Below are positions 1 to 7,168 of a DNA stretch of 14,907 bases, one piece after another. The stretch spans positions 1 to 14,907 of the forward strand of contig JASFRS010000053.1 of assembly GCA_050114795.1 (NCBI GenBank), in the 5' to 3' direction. The DNA is from JASFRS01 sp050114795 (lineage in GTDB: Bacteria > Pseudomonadota > Alphaproteobacteria > Sphingomonadales > CAKZYD01). Every line of letters begins with the position of its first letter. Positions within the stretch are counted from its first letter, which is position 1. A program made the translations under genes and the position numbers. Under the pieces are notes generated by a model. The model did not search any database. It saw only the letters and a program-made list of their open reading frames with translations, and had not been told where the DNA came from.

Positions 1-149
1 AATGGTGCCAGCTCACTGATTTGTCTCTCAACACTTGTTTTTCCCAAACTTGCAGTAATGCACTGAAAACAAATTGAAGGCACAAGGTGACCTGCGGATC
101 ATAGAGAGGCAAACGATAATATAAAAAATATCTAAGTCATTGATAAAAA

Positions 150-224
150 TGGTGGGCGCGGCAAGGATTGAACTTGCGACCCCTACGATGTCAACGTAGT
201 GCTCTCCCACTGAGCTACGCGCCC
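150..224 (-). tRNA. tRNA-Val (anticodon GAC)
   Basis: On the minus strand the sequence folds into a complete cloverleaf. The acceptor stem GGGCGCG pairs perfectly with CGCGCCC, the anticodon stem is CTACG/CGTAG, and the T arm is GCAAG-TTCAATC-CTTGC. The seven-base anticodon loop is TTGACAT, giving anticodon GAC, which reads the valine codon GUC (and GUU by wobble). The discriminator is A and the 3' CCA is encoded in the DNA. No intron or damage is visible. A plausible promoter lies about 40 bases upstream on the same strand. Confidence 0.96.
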
Positions 225-262
225 CAATCAGGGTCATTGGCTGATCGCCAAATGCGGAGGCC

Positions 263-290
263 GTTATACCTGATTGAAGGCTGAGCGCAA
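263..290 (-). promoter_or_regulatory. Putative promoter of tRNA-Val
   Basis: On the minus strand a -10-like TATAAC (263-268) follows a weaker -35-like TTGCGC (285-290) after a 16-base spacer. Transcription would start near 256, leaving a leader of about 30 bases before the mature tRNA 5' end at 224. The -10 matches five of six consensus positions and the -35 only three, so the call rests mainly on the -10 and its placement. Confidence 0.4.
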
Positions 291-369
291 GCCCCAAAAG
301 AAAAGTTTCTTGCCCTTAAATCATTTCAATGCTGGTCAAGGCGCACGAGCTTCGCTAAGTCCTCAATTC

Positions 370-1833
370 ATGGTGGATAAAAGCTCGGATAGAAAAGACT
401 TAGGGCGCGGGGCGTTGGCGATGCTTGCGGGCTTTGTTCCGCGCAGCATAGCAGGCCTAAGCTTCTTATTTCTTGCAGGGAATTTATTCGGCGCCAGCAA
501 CTTAGGTTCATTTTTCGTCGCCACAGCGACAGTTGAGATATTGGGCGCCTTTTGCGTCCTCGGCATGAAGCGATCGCTATACCCCTTTTTGGAAGAAGCT
601 GAAGCAGATGGTGCGGACAACCAAGCCATCAGCGCCATCACCTGGTCCGCACTTGCTTTATCCTTGGGGCTAGCTGTCCCCTTGAGCATCATCAGTTTCT
701 TCGCATTAAAAGCAGTCATGCCTGATGTAGCTACGCATTACCTCGCTTTCGCCCTGCCCTTAATCGTCCTCGCAGACGTCTTACTGGCAATTACCCGACA
801 TCGGCGCGTGATGGTTTATTATATCCTGTCCAGATCCGTGTTGGAGCCATGGGCAAAAGCCCTTCTTTGCGCTCTATTCGGCTTTTTAGGCATTTTAAAA
901 TTCGGACTTATTTTCGCTTATCTCGGCGGCCTTAGTGCAGCCGTAGGTGTTGCCTTGTGGGGCTATGTAAAACTATTCGGCCTTCAATTTACAAAGCCAG
1001 CCAAAAATACCGCTGCCAAAATATTCACGCGCTCTTTTCCCACAATGATCACAGATTTACTGCAAATGGCAGCGCGACGCGCAGACTTGATATTAATAGG
1101 GACATTGGCAGGTCCGGCGCTTGCGGGGCCATATGGGGTTGCCAAGGAAATCACTACCAATGTACAAAAAACCCATGAGCTTTTCGCGCCCGTCCTAGCG
1201 CCCATTACCGCGCAAACCTTAGCGCGTTTTGGTGGCAAATCCGCTGGCCAGCAATTAGCGCAGGTCAACCGTTGGATATTCACGCTGCAAGTCGTACAGT
1301 GGTTATTCTTTGTCCCAACGGCGGCAGCATTTTTAAGTTGGGCCGGTGATGGCTTTGAAGCATTGGGGCCTACTTTACTTATATTGCTTGGCGCAGAAGT
1401 TATTATTGCAACAACCTTAAGCGCTGAATTGCCGCTTGTTTTCGCCCGCCCTTGGATCGCAACTTTGATTACAAGCGTTGGCATTGCCATTCAATTAAGC
1501 TTGTGTGCCATTCTCATCCCGTCATATGGAGCATTGGGGGCGGCCTATGGTGTCCTTGCCAGCGCCTTAGTTCTTGCCGCATTACGGCTGTTAAGCGCCA
1601 GGGTCCTGACCGGCGCAGAATGCATAAACGGCGCAATGTTCAAACCTTTAATTGCAGGTGGTTGCGGCTTATCTCTTATTTTACTCGCCCAACCCTATCT
1701 AGTCGATTTTCACCCGGCACTCCTAATTAGCACGAGCGTTATTCTCGCCCTCTTGCCTTTTTCATTATTGATTTACATGCTTGGAATATCGCCGGAGGAC
1801 CGAGGTCTGCTATCTGATCTGATGGGCAAATAA
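370..1833 (+). CDS. Polysaccharide/lipid flippase of the MOP superfamily (Wzx/MATE-like)
   Basis: This is a 487-residue, very hydrophobic protein with about a dozen predicted membrane helices separated by short basic loops. It resembles O-antigen or lipid-linked oligosaccharide flippases of the MOP superfamily. Seen features are an N-terminal amphipathic lead-in, a helix starting near 'AGFVPRSIAGLSFLFLAGN', and a C-terminal half with repeated paired helices. Family members move lipid-linked sugars across the inner membrane; the substrate here cannot be told. The frame is open back to a TTG at 274, but that extension (32 residues) is hydrophilic and overlaps the likely tRNA promoter, so the ATG at 370 was chosen although its Shine-Dalgarno is poor. 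No glycosyltransferases flank it. The stop lies two bases from the stop of the convergent formyltransferase gene. Confidence 0.82.
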   Translation: MVDKSSDRKDLGRGALAMLAGFVPRSIAGLSFLFLAGNLFGASNLGSFFVATATVEILGAFCVLGMKRSLYPFLEEAEADGADNQAISAITWSALALSLGLAVPLSIISFFALKAVMPDVATHYLAFALPLIVLADVLLAITRHRRVMVYYILSRSVLEPWAKALLCALFGFLGILKFGLIFAYLGGLSAAVGVALWGYVKLFGLQFTKPAKNTAAKIFTRSFPTMITDLLQMAARRADLILIGTLAGPALAGPYGVAKEITTNVQKTHELFAPVLAPITAQTLARFGGKSAGQQLAQVNRWIFTLQVVQWLFFVPTAAAFLSWAGDGFEALGPTLLILLGAEVIIATTLSAELPLVFARPWIATLITSVGIAIQLSLCAILIPSYGALGAAYGVLASALVLAALRLLSARVLTGAECINGAMFKPLIAGGCGLSLILLAQPYLVDFHPALLISTSVILALLPFSLLIYMLGISPEDRGLLSDLMGK

Positions 1834-1835
1834 CA

Positions 1836-2438
1836 TTAAGAACGAAAAGACCGTAAAACACTGACATCCGAGGGCGTTCTCAAACAGTCATACTGCTCTA
1901 ATAAAAGCTCATAGTCCTGTCGTGTGGTGCACGTACCTGACCATTGCTCACCATTGGGTTTAAGGTCCTCATCCTCAAATGCGCAATGACGTACCAGCAT
2001 GGCAAAAAGCTGCACAGCAAAGCGCTCTGCGTGATCTTGGATTTCCAGCCGGGTAGCATGAGGTGGTAGCGCAAAACGCTTCACATCAACAATCAGGCCC
2101 GCATCTACCCGACAGGTCATTTCATGAACGGTTACGCCAAACTCTCGAGCGCCTTGAATGGCTGCAAAGGCGTCCGGAAACAGACCTGGACGCTCAGGCG
2201 GTCCAGGGTGAACATTATAGGGTGTCAACGTCAAACGCTTCAAAACATCCTGCGGAACAACAAATGCTGAAAGAAAGGAAATAAGCCGCACACCATCAAG
2301 ACCCTGACGCACTTCCTTTTGAAAACGTGTCATGCTGGTAGCGCTGATAACTTCAACAGCCTTATTCAATGAGGCCGTAAAGTCATGCAGAAAGGGTACT
2401 TCCCTTTCTCGTGCCAGCAGTATAATTTTTTTTGGCAT
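1836..2438 (-). CDS. Stand-alone formyltransferase-fold protein
   Basis: This 200-residue protein carries the formyltransferase core of the family that includes methionyl-tRNA formyltransferase, GAR transformylase and sugar N-formyltransferases. The motif NVHPGPPERPG supplies the expected catalytic Asn75 and His77, followed by GVTVHEM and then VDAGLI with the expected catalytic Asp112 (numbered from the chosen start). Family members transfer a formyl group from N10-formyl-tetrahydrofolate to an amine. The C-terminal OB-like domain of methionyl-tRNA formyltransferase is absent, so it is probably not Fmt; the true acceptor is unknown. The ATG at 2438 was chosen because GGGGAT sits a suitable distance upstream; an ATG at 2468 would add ten residues but lacks a purine-rich site. 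It converges on the flippase gene with a two-base gap. Confidence 0.78.
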   Translation of the reverse strand: MPKKIILLAREREVPFLHDFTASLNKAVEVISATSMTRFQKEVRQGLDGVRLISFLSAFVVPQDVLKRLTLTPYNVHPGPPERPGLFPDAFAAIQGAREFGVTVHEMTCRVDAGLIVDVKRFALPPHATRLEIQDHAERFAVQLFAMLVRHCAFEDEDLKPNGEQWSGTCTTRQDYELLLEQYDCLRTPSDVSVLRSFRS

Positions 2439-2485
2439 AGCCCGATCCCCTGCCCAAATTTGTCTCATAGGAAGATTAAATCACC

Positions 2486-2537
2486 CCTAACAGATAAGGT
2501 TACTGAGCAATTGCCAACGTGACGACTTCCTGTTAGG
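2486..2537. repeat. 8-bp inverted repeat in the efp upstream region
   Basis: CCTAACAG (2486-2493) and its exact reverse complement CTGTTAGG (2530-2537) are separated by 36 bases. The interval also contains TTGCCA (2511-2516), a possible -35, with a poor -10 candidate 17 bases further on that overlaps the right arm. The repeat could be an operator or an RNA stem in the efp leader, or be chance. Confidence 0.35.
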
Positions 2538-2590
2538 TTCCGCGCCGCGCAAAAGCGCATGAGATATTTCTTATTGAGAAGAGCAAATCC

Positions 2591-3154
2591 ATGAAGATCG
2601 ACGGTAACGCGATCCGCCCCGGCAACGCTATAGAGCACAAAGGCGGATTATGGCGCGCAGTAAAAATCCAGCATACACAGCCGGGTAAAGGCGGCGCCTA
2701 TCTGCAGGTTGAATTGAAAAACCTGAAAGATGGAACAAAAATGAACGAGCGTTTTCGCTCATCGGAAAAAGTCGAACGTGTTCGTCTAGATACTAAAGAC
2801 TATCAGTATCTGTTCAATGACGGCGAAAGCTATACCTTCATGGACACCGAAACTTTTGACCAGATTACTCTGCCCGCCGATCAAATGGGTGAAGATGCTG
2901 TTTATCTGCAAGACGGCATGATGGTTCAAATTGAATCTTATGAAGAAACACCGATTTCCGTTGCTCTTCCCGAACATGTCACTTTGGAGGTTGTTGAGAC
3001 GGAACCTGTTGTTAAAGGTCAAACCGCCGCATCGTCTTATAAGCCTGCACAAATGGACAATGGTGTGCGCGTAATGGTGCCACCTTTTGTTAGCAGTGGT
3101 GACAAGGTTATTGTTGCAACGGCTGATTCCACTTATGTGCGTCGGGCAGACTAA
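2591..3154 (+). CDS. efp: Translation elongation factor P
   Basis: This 187-residue protein is a full-length EF-P with the usual three beta-barrel domains: a KOW-like N-terminal domain (about 1-63), a central OB domain (about 64-127) and a C-terminal OB domain (about 128-187). EF-P binds between the ribosomal P and E sites and relieves stalling at consecutive prolines. The tip loop reads QPGKGGAY and places Lys33 at the position that is beta-lysylated by EpmA/EpmB in many proteobacteria; the modification genes are not in this window. The ATG follows a GAGAAGAG ribosome-binding site. The stop codon overlaps the start of the next gene by one base (TAATG), indicating co-transcription and probable translational coupling. 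Confidence 0.97.
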   Translation: MKIDGNAIRPGNAIEHKGGLWRAVKIQHTQPGKGGAYLQVELKNLKDGTKMNERFRSSEKVERVRLDTKDYQYLFNDGESYTFMDTETFDQITLPADQMGEDAVYLQDGMMVQIESYEETPISVALPEHVTLEVVETEPVVKGQTAASSYKPAQMDNGVRVMVPPFVSSGDKVIVATADSTYVRRAD

Positions 3155-3966
3155 TGGGCCATAAACCAGCAATTATTAATGTTATGGCCGGTGCGGCGTT
3201 AAAAGCCGCACGCGGTCTGGTACGTGACTTTGGCGAAGTCGAAAATCTTCAGGTTTCACGCAAAGGACCAGCGGATTTCGTCTCCGAAGCTGATCGTCGC
3301 GCGGAACGGATTTTGAAAACCGAGCTCCAAAAAGGACGGCCGGATTTTGGCCTCGTCATGGAAGAAGGTGGATCCGAAGAAGGGGTCGAAGGCGCACCGC
3401 GTTGGATTGTCGATCCTTTGGATGGCACAAGCAATTTTCTGCATGGCCTGCCTCATTTTGCGATCTCTATCGGCGTCGAGGACCGTGGGCAAATCACTGC
3501 CGGCGTCATTTATGATCCGATTAAAGATGAAATGTTTTGGGCGACAAAAGGTGGCGGCGCATTCCTAAACGATCGCCGCATTCGTGTTTCAGGCCGGGAA
3601 GATCTACGTACCTGCTTGCTGGCCACCGGTATTCCTTTTGCTGGACGTGGCGGATTTGATGAATTCTCAAGCATTTTATCGTCCATTATGCCGCAGGTTG
3701 CGGGCGTTCGTCGCTTTGGTTCGGCCGCACTGGACTTAGCTTATGTCGCAGCAGGACGTTATGACGGCTTCTGGGAACAGAATCTGAATATCTGGGATAT
3801 CGCAGCCGGCATTGTTATTTGCCGTGAAGCGGGTGCCATTGTCACAGACATCAAAGGTGGAGAGCGTATGTTGGAAAGCGGCGATATTATCGCCACAAAC
3901 CTGCACATCCACAGCCGGGTACATAAACATGTGTACCATGGCCTTAAAACGGCAAAATCCGCTTAA
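3154..3966 (+). CDS. suhB: Inositol monophosphatase family protein (SuhB-like)
   Basis: This 270-residue protein has the full metal-binding set of the lithium-sensitive phosphatase family. Glu70/Glu71 lie in 'VMEEGG', Asp87 and Asp90 in DPLDGTSNF, and Asp215 in WDIAAG. Such enzymes hydrolyse myo-inositol 1-phosphate and related sugar phosphates with Mg2+. Bacterial SuhB proteins also take part in rRNA transcription antitermination, which would fit its coupling to the translation factor efp, but that role is inference here. The start codon lies inside the efp stop (TAATG). The TAA stop shares bases with the stop of the convergent transporter gene. The symbol is given by family resemblance; other phosphatases of this family (for example CysQ- or HisN-like) are less likely but not excluded. 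Confidence 0.9.
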   Translation: MGHKPAIINVMAGAALKAARGLVRDFGEVENLQVSRKGPADFVSEADRRAERILKTELQKGRPDFGLVMEEGGSEEGVEGAPRWIVDPLDGTSNFLHGLPHFAISIGVEDRGQITAGVIYDPIKDEMFWATKGGGAFLNDRRIRVSGREDLRTCLLATGIPFAGRGGFDEFSSILSSIMPQVAGVRRFGSAALDLAYVAAGRYDGFWEQNLNIWDIAAGIVICREAGAIVTDIKGGERMLESGDIIATNLHIHSRVHKHVYHGLKTAKSA

Positions 3967-4802
3967 AAACTAACCTTGGTCAGGGCGATACCGGCAACAA
4001 TTATAATTGCTGCTATCGCCCGCCATACTGTTAGCCGTTCTTTCAGAAAAATCATTCCAAAGATAGCCGCGAATAACACACTGCTTTCTCTTATGGCGGC
4101 AACCAACCCTATGGGTGCCTGCGTCATTGCCCACAGGCTAATCGCATAGGCTGTCAACGCCATAGCACCACCAATTAAAGCAATCGGCCAATGCCTCGCA
4201 TAAACTTTGATCTGTTTGGGGCCTTGACGATAGAGCGCATAAAAGAACATTGATCCACCGTCTAAAACGAAAAGATAAGTGACGAAAGTCCATGGGCTAT
4301 CCGCATAACGCACGCCCAAACCATCAAGCAGAGTATAGCTGGCAATACAAAGCCCTGTAGCCAATGCAAAACCCACAGCCCGGCGTTCAAAATGTGTGCT
4401 ACCCCGTAAAGACACAAGCATTACCCCGCTGACAATTAGTACCGCGCCCAGAATTTCATGACCTGCGAGATGTTCACCGGCAATCACGGCAGCCCCGAAT
4501 ATTGTCAGCAACGGGCCGCTTCCTCGAGCGATGGGGTAAACCTGCCCCAAATCTCCCGCTGCAAAAGTTGCGGAGAGAATCACTTTGTAAATCAGATGGA
4601 TAGCCACAGACCCTGCAACAAACAGCCATAAAATCGGAGTTGGCGGGGCGACAAAGAATAATGCCGGAACGGCAAGCAGGCTCCACCCTGTGGAAACGAG
4701 TGTTAAAGAAGCGAACGGATCAAGTTTGGCCTTGATGATCACACTCCAGCCCGCATGGAGCATGGCGGCGGTCAAAACCAGAGCGAAAATGAAAAAATCC
4801 AT
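3963..4802 (-). CDS. EamA-family (drug/metabolite transporter superfamily) permease
   Basis: This 279-residue protein is almost entirely hydrophobic, with about ten predicted membrane helices arranged as two EamA-type repeats. Each repeat ends in the glycine-rich pattern typical of the family, such as 'GPLLTIFGAAVIAGE' in the first half and 'IFGMIFLKERLT' in the second. Members export amino acids, metabolites or nucleotide sugars; the substrate cannot be read from sequence. The ATG at 4802 opens directly into the first helix. A GTG at 4823 would add seven residues and also remains possible. The TAA stop uses the same TTAA as the suhB stop on the other strand, so the two genes overlap by four bases. 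Confidence 0.85.
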   Translation of the reverse strand: MDFFIFALVLTAAMLHAGWSVIIKAKLDPFASLTLVSTGWSLLAVPALFFVAPPTPILWLFVAGSVAIHLIYKVILSATFAAGDLGQVYPIARGSGPLLTIFGAAVIAGEHLAGHEILGAVLIVSGVMLVSLRGSTHFERRAVGFALATGLCIASYTLLDGLGVRYADSPWTFVTYLFVLDGGSMFFYALYRQGPKQIKVYARHWPIALIGGAMALTAYAISLWAMTQAPIGLVAAIRESSVLFAAIFGMIFLKERLTVWRAIAAIIIVAGIALTKVSF

Positions 4803-4884
4803 ATACCGGCCAACTCTTAACACGAAGCTGCCTAGATTTGGCCCTCAAGAGGCGCTAGTCTTTCAGCAACTTAAAAAACGCAAT

Positions 4885-4911
4885 ACTCAAGAGTGGCATA
4901 GACCACTCAAG
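4885..4911. repeat. Small dyad and direct repeat before the proton-channel gene
   Basis: GAGTGG (4891-4896) and CCACTC (4903-4908) form a perfect six-base-pair stem with a six-base loop. ACTCAAG occurs twice in direct orientation (4885-4891 and 4905-4911), exactly 20 bases apart. The structure ends just ahead of the ribosome-binding site (AAGGG, 4914-4918) of the next gene. It could be an operator or a leader hairpin; no function is established. Confidence 0.35.
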
Positions 4912-4928
4912 CCAAGGGTGCCAGACTT

Positions 4929-6068
4929 ATGACACGTCCAACGCGCTATTTAATCCGAATGGGGCTATTTCTCGGCGGCGCTATTACCGTCGCCGCGCTT
5001 TTGACGCCAAAAATGATGGCAGCCTTTCTCACCAATCCCTATTTGAACGGACTGATTGTCGCTGTGCTTTTTGGCGGCGTGTTTTATACGCTGCGCCAGG
5101 TCGCCCGCCTGCGTCTTGAAATCAAATGGATTGAGGGCTTTCGTCGCTCCAGTGAGACCGGCGTTGCCGTTGCCCACCCGCCATTATTAGCGCCATTAGC
5201 AGCAATGGTCGAAAGCTCCGGGTCTTTAAACATCACCACCATGACCATGCGATCGCTTGTTGATGGTGTGGCTGGTCGTCTTGATGAACGGCGGGATTAT
5301 TCCCGTTATATGGTTGGGCTGCTTGTCTTTTTAGGATTGCTTGGCACCTTTTGGGGATTGCTGACCACGATTTCCGCCATTGGGCAGACGATTGGCGGGC
5401 TGACAGTCACCTCGGGCGACGTTGCAGATATGTTTGAAACATTGAAGGCCGGGTTGGATGCACCACTTTCCGGCATGGGCACAGCCTTTTCATCCTCCTT
5501 ATTCGGTTTAGCGGGATCGCTAGTCTTAGGCTTTTTGGATTTAACATTAGGTCAGGCCCAAGGGCGTTTTCTTGGCGAAATGGAAGACTGGCTGGCAGCG
5601 CATACGCGATTGGTCTCAGCCCCCTCTGAAGCGGAAGAACGCGAAGGCGGTTCAGCTTATTCATCTGCCCTTATGACTCAAACGGCTGATGCCATTGATT
5701 CTTTGGAGCGTCGCATTGCAGGTGGCAATAGGGAAAATAAAGCGCTCACAGATGGCCTGACACAATTGAACCAGACATTGGCTCAGCTCTCTGATGAATT
5801 GAGTGTCCAACGCAAGACATTGAATCGCATGAGTGAAGATCAGCGCCTGCTTGCCCAGGCCATACAAAGCATAGGGCAAGGTACCGATCATGATCGGGAT
5901 GAAGCCCTGCTTGCCCATTTGCGCAATATGGAACTAGCCGTTAAAGGTCTTGCACAGTCGCAACATGACAGTGCGGAAACTTTGGGCGAAGAGCTTCATT
6001 CAAGCTTTCAACGCCTGGGCCGCACAATTGGTGCCCTTCTTGACCAAAACCGTCCAAAGGATAGCTAA
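4929..6068 (+). CDS. MotA/TolQ/ExbB-type proton-channel family protein
   Basis: This 379-residue inner-membrane protein has four likely helices: about 11-29, 38-55, 127-149 and 186-208. The last two carry the family signatures, 'LGLLGTFWGLLTTIS' in helix 3 and 'GMGTAFSSSLFGLAGSL' leading into helix 4. A cytoplasmic stretch separates helices 2 and 3, and a predicted helical, heptad-rich cytoplasmic tail runs from about 245 to 370. In MotA, TolQ and ExbB such subunits form a pentamer around two partner helices and turn proton or sodium flow into motion. The partner is the next gene, two bases downstream, so they form an operon. The ATG has an AAGGGTG site upstream. No flagellar, Ton or Tol genes are nearby. 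The process it powers is unknown. Confidence 0.85.
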   Translation: MTRPTRYLIRMGLFLGGAITVAALLTPKMMAAFLTNPYLNGLIVAVLFGGVFYTLRQVARLRLEIKWIEGFRRSSETGVAVAHPPLLAPLAAMVESSGSLNITTMTMRSLVDGVAGRLDERRDYSRYMVGLLVFLGLLGTFWGLLTTISAIGQTIGGLTVTSGDVADMFETLKAGLDAPLSGMGTAFSSSLFGLAGSLVLGFLDLTLGQAQGRFLGEMEDWLAAHTRLVSAPSEAEEREGGSAYSSALMTQTADAIDSLERRIAGGNRENKALTDGLTQLNQTLAQLSDELSVQRKTLNRMSEDQRLLAQAIQSIGQGTDHDRDEALLAHLRNMELAVKGLAQSQHDSAETLGEELHSSFQRLGRTIGALLDQNRPKDS

Positions 6069-6070
6069 TT

Positions 6071-7168
6071 ATGGCAACGCGGCTCTCAAAACGCGGCGGG
6101 CAAGGATCAGGCGATTTGGTCTGGCCGGGCTTTGTTGATGCTTTGTCATCGCTATTGTTGGTCATTATTTTTCTGCTCAGCATCTTTGTATTAGCTCAAT
6201 TTTTCCTTGGGCAAGCCTTGTCTGGGCGTGATGAAGCCCTTGCGCAATTGAGAACGGAATTAGCCGAGCTTGGCGATTTACTGGCGTTGGAAAAGAGCAC
6301 AACCGCATCCCTGCGTGATGAGGTTTCAAGTTTAAGCTCCACGCTGCGCGCTACTCGTGTTGTGAACACAACACTCAACACGCAGGTCGCAGCGCTTCAG
6401 GCACAGGTCGCTGATGCACAAGAACGACTGGCCGAAGCCGCCCGTGCGCAAGCTGAGGCACAGGCAAATATTTCCGACCTATCCGGCCAGTTGACAGGGA
6501 AAGCGCAGGAATTGGATGAAGAAAAACGTTTATCCGCCCAAGCCCGCGCAGAAGTTGAAAGATTGAACCAGAACTTGGAAGCTCTGCGCCGTCAAATGGC
6601 TGCCTTACAAGAAGCCCTAGATGCAGCGGATGAGCGCGACGCAAAAAACAAAGTCGTCATTGCTGAGCTTGGCAAACGCCTCAACACCGCGCTTGCAGGC
6701 AAAGTTGAAGAACTTGCAGGCTATCGTTCAGAATTTTTTGGACGGCTTCGCGCACTGCTTGGCGCGCATCCGGACATCAAGGTTCAAGGCGACCGTTTCG
6801 TCTTCCAATCAGAATTGCTCTTTGCCTCCGGCTCAGCGACTTTGGGAGAAGAAGGTAAGAAACAACTGTCCCCCATCGCAGGCACCATTCTTGCTCTTAT
6901 TGATACAATCCCACCAGAGCTTGATTGGGTCTTACGCGTGGACGGCCATACCGACATTTTGCCGATTTCCACACCGGAATTTCCATCGAACTGGGAATTA
7001 TCAACGGCACGGGCTTTGTCTGTGGTGCGTTATTTAATCAGCCAGGGCGTGCCCCCGCAACGGCTTGCTGCGGCAGGGTTTGGCCCCTATCAGCCTATAA
7101 ACAATGGCTCAACGCCAGAAGCTTATAGGCAAAACAGGCGGATCGAACTTCGGCTTGACCAACGCTGA
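6071..7168 (+). CDS. MotB-like OmpA-domain protein with long periplasmic coiled coil
   Basis: This 365-residue protein has one N-terminal membrane helix (about 22-45) preceded by a short basic segment. Asp23 in 'WPGFVDALSSLLL' sits where MotB, TolR and ExbD carry their essential proton-binding aspartate. Residues about 52-225 are strongly alanine-, glutamate- and leucine-rich heptads, predicted as a long coiled coil. The C-terminal OmpA/MotB peptidoglycan-binding domain (about 240-363) contains 'DGHTD' (291-295), 'NWELSTARA' and 'NRRIEL' (355-360). It should be the stator partner of the upstream channel protein, anchored to the cell wall. The linker is much longer than the one in classical MotB. 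The ribosome-binding site AAAGGATAG lies at the end of the preceding gene. Confidence 0.86.
   Translation: MATRLSKRGGQGSGDLVWPGFVDALSSLLLVIIFLLSIFVLAQFFLGQALSGRDEALAQLRTELAELGDLLALEKSTTASLRDEVSSLSSTLRATRVVNTTLNTQVAALQAQVADAQERLAEAARAQAEAQANISDLSGQLTGKAQELDEEKRLSAQARAEVERLNQNLEALRRQMAALQEALDAADERDAKNKVVIAELGKRLNTALAGKVEELAGYRSEFFGRLRALLGAHPDIKVQGDRFVFQSELLFASGSATLGEEGKKQLSPIAGTILALIDTIPPELDWVLRVDGHTDILPISTPEFPSNWELSTARALSVVRYLISQGVPPQRLAAAGFGPYQPINNGSTPEAYRQNRRIELRLDQR

Noticed and set aside
1..149. Genomic island boundary or attachment site at the tRNA 3' end
   Set aside because: No integrase, no repeat of the tRNA 3' end and no mobile gene is visible; the stretch is AT-rich and holds no supported gene.
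117..149. Intrinsic terminator after tRNA-Val on the minus strand
   Set aside because: There are T runs and a weak ATAT/ATAT pairing but no GC-rich stem; the structure is too poor to call.
28..297. Minus-strand open frame of 89 codons
   Set aside because: It runs straight across the intact tRNA-Val and its promoter and has no recognisable protein features.
984..1490. Minus-strand 168-codon frame inside the flippase gene
   Set aside because: It lies wholly within a well-supported coding gene on the other strand and its translation is low-complexity without a family match.
4929..7168. Zorya-type antiphage system (ZorA/ZorB)
   Set aside because: The two proteins share the MotA- and MotB-like folds, but no ZorC, ZorD or ZorE-like gene is adjacent: the neighbours are a metabolite permease and an ABC exporter. 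The second protein has a long coiled coil, unlike typical ZorB.
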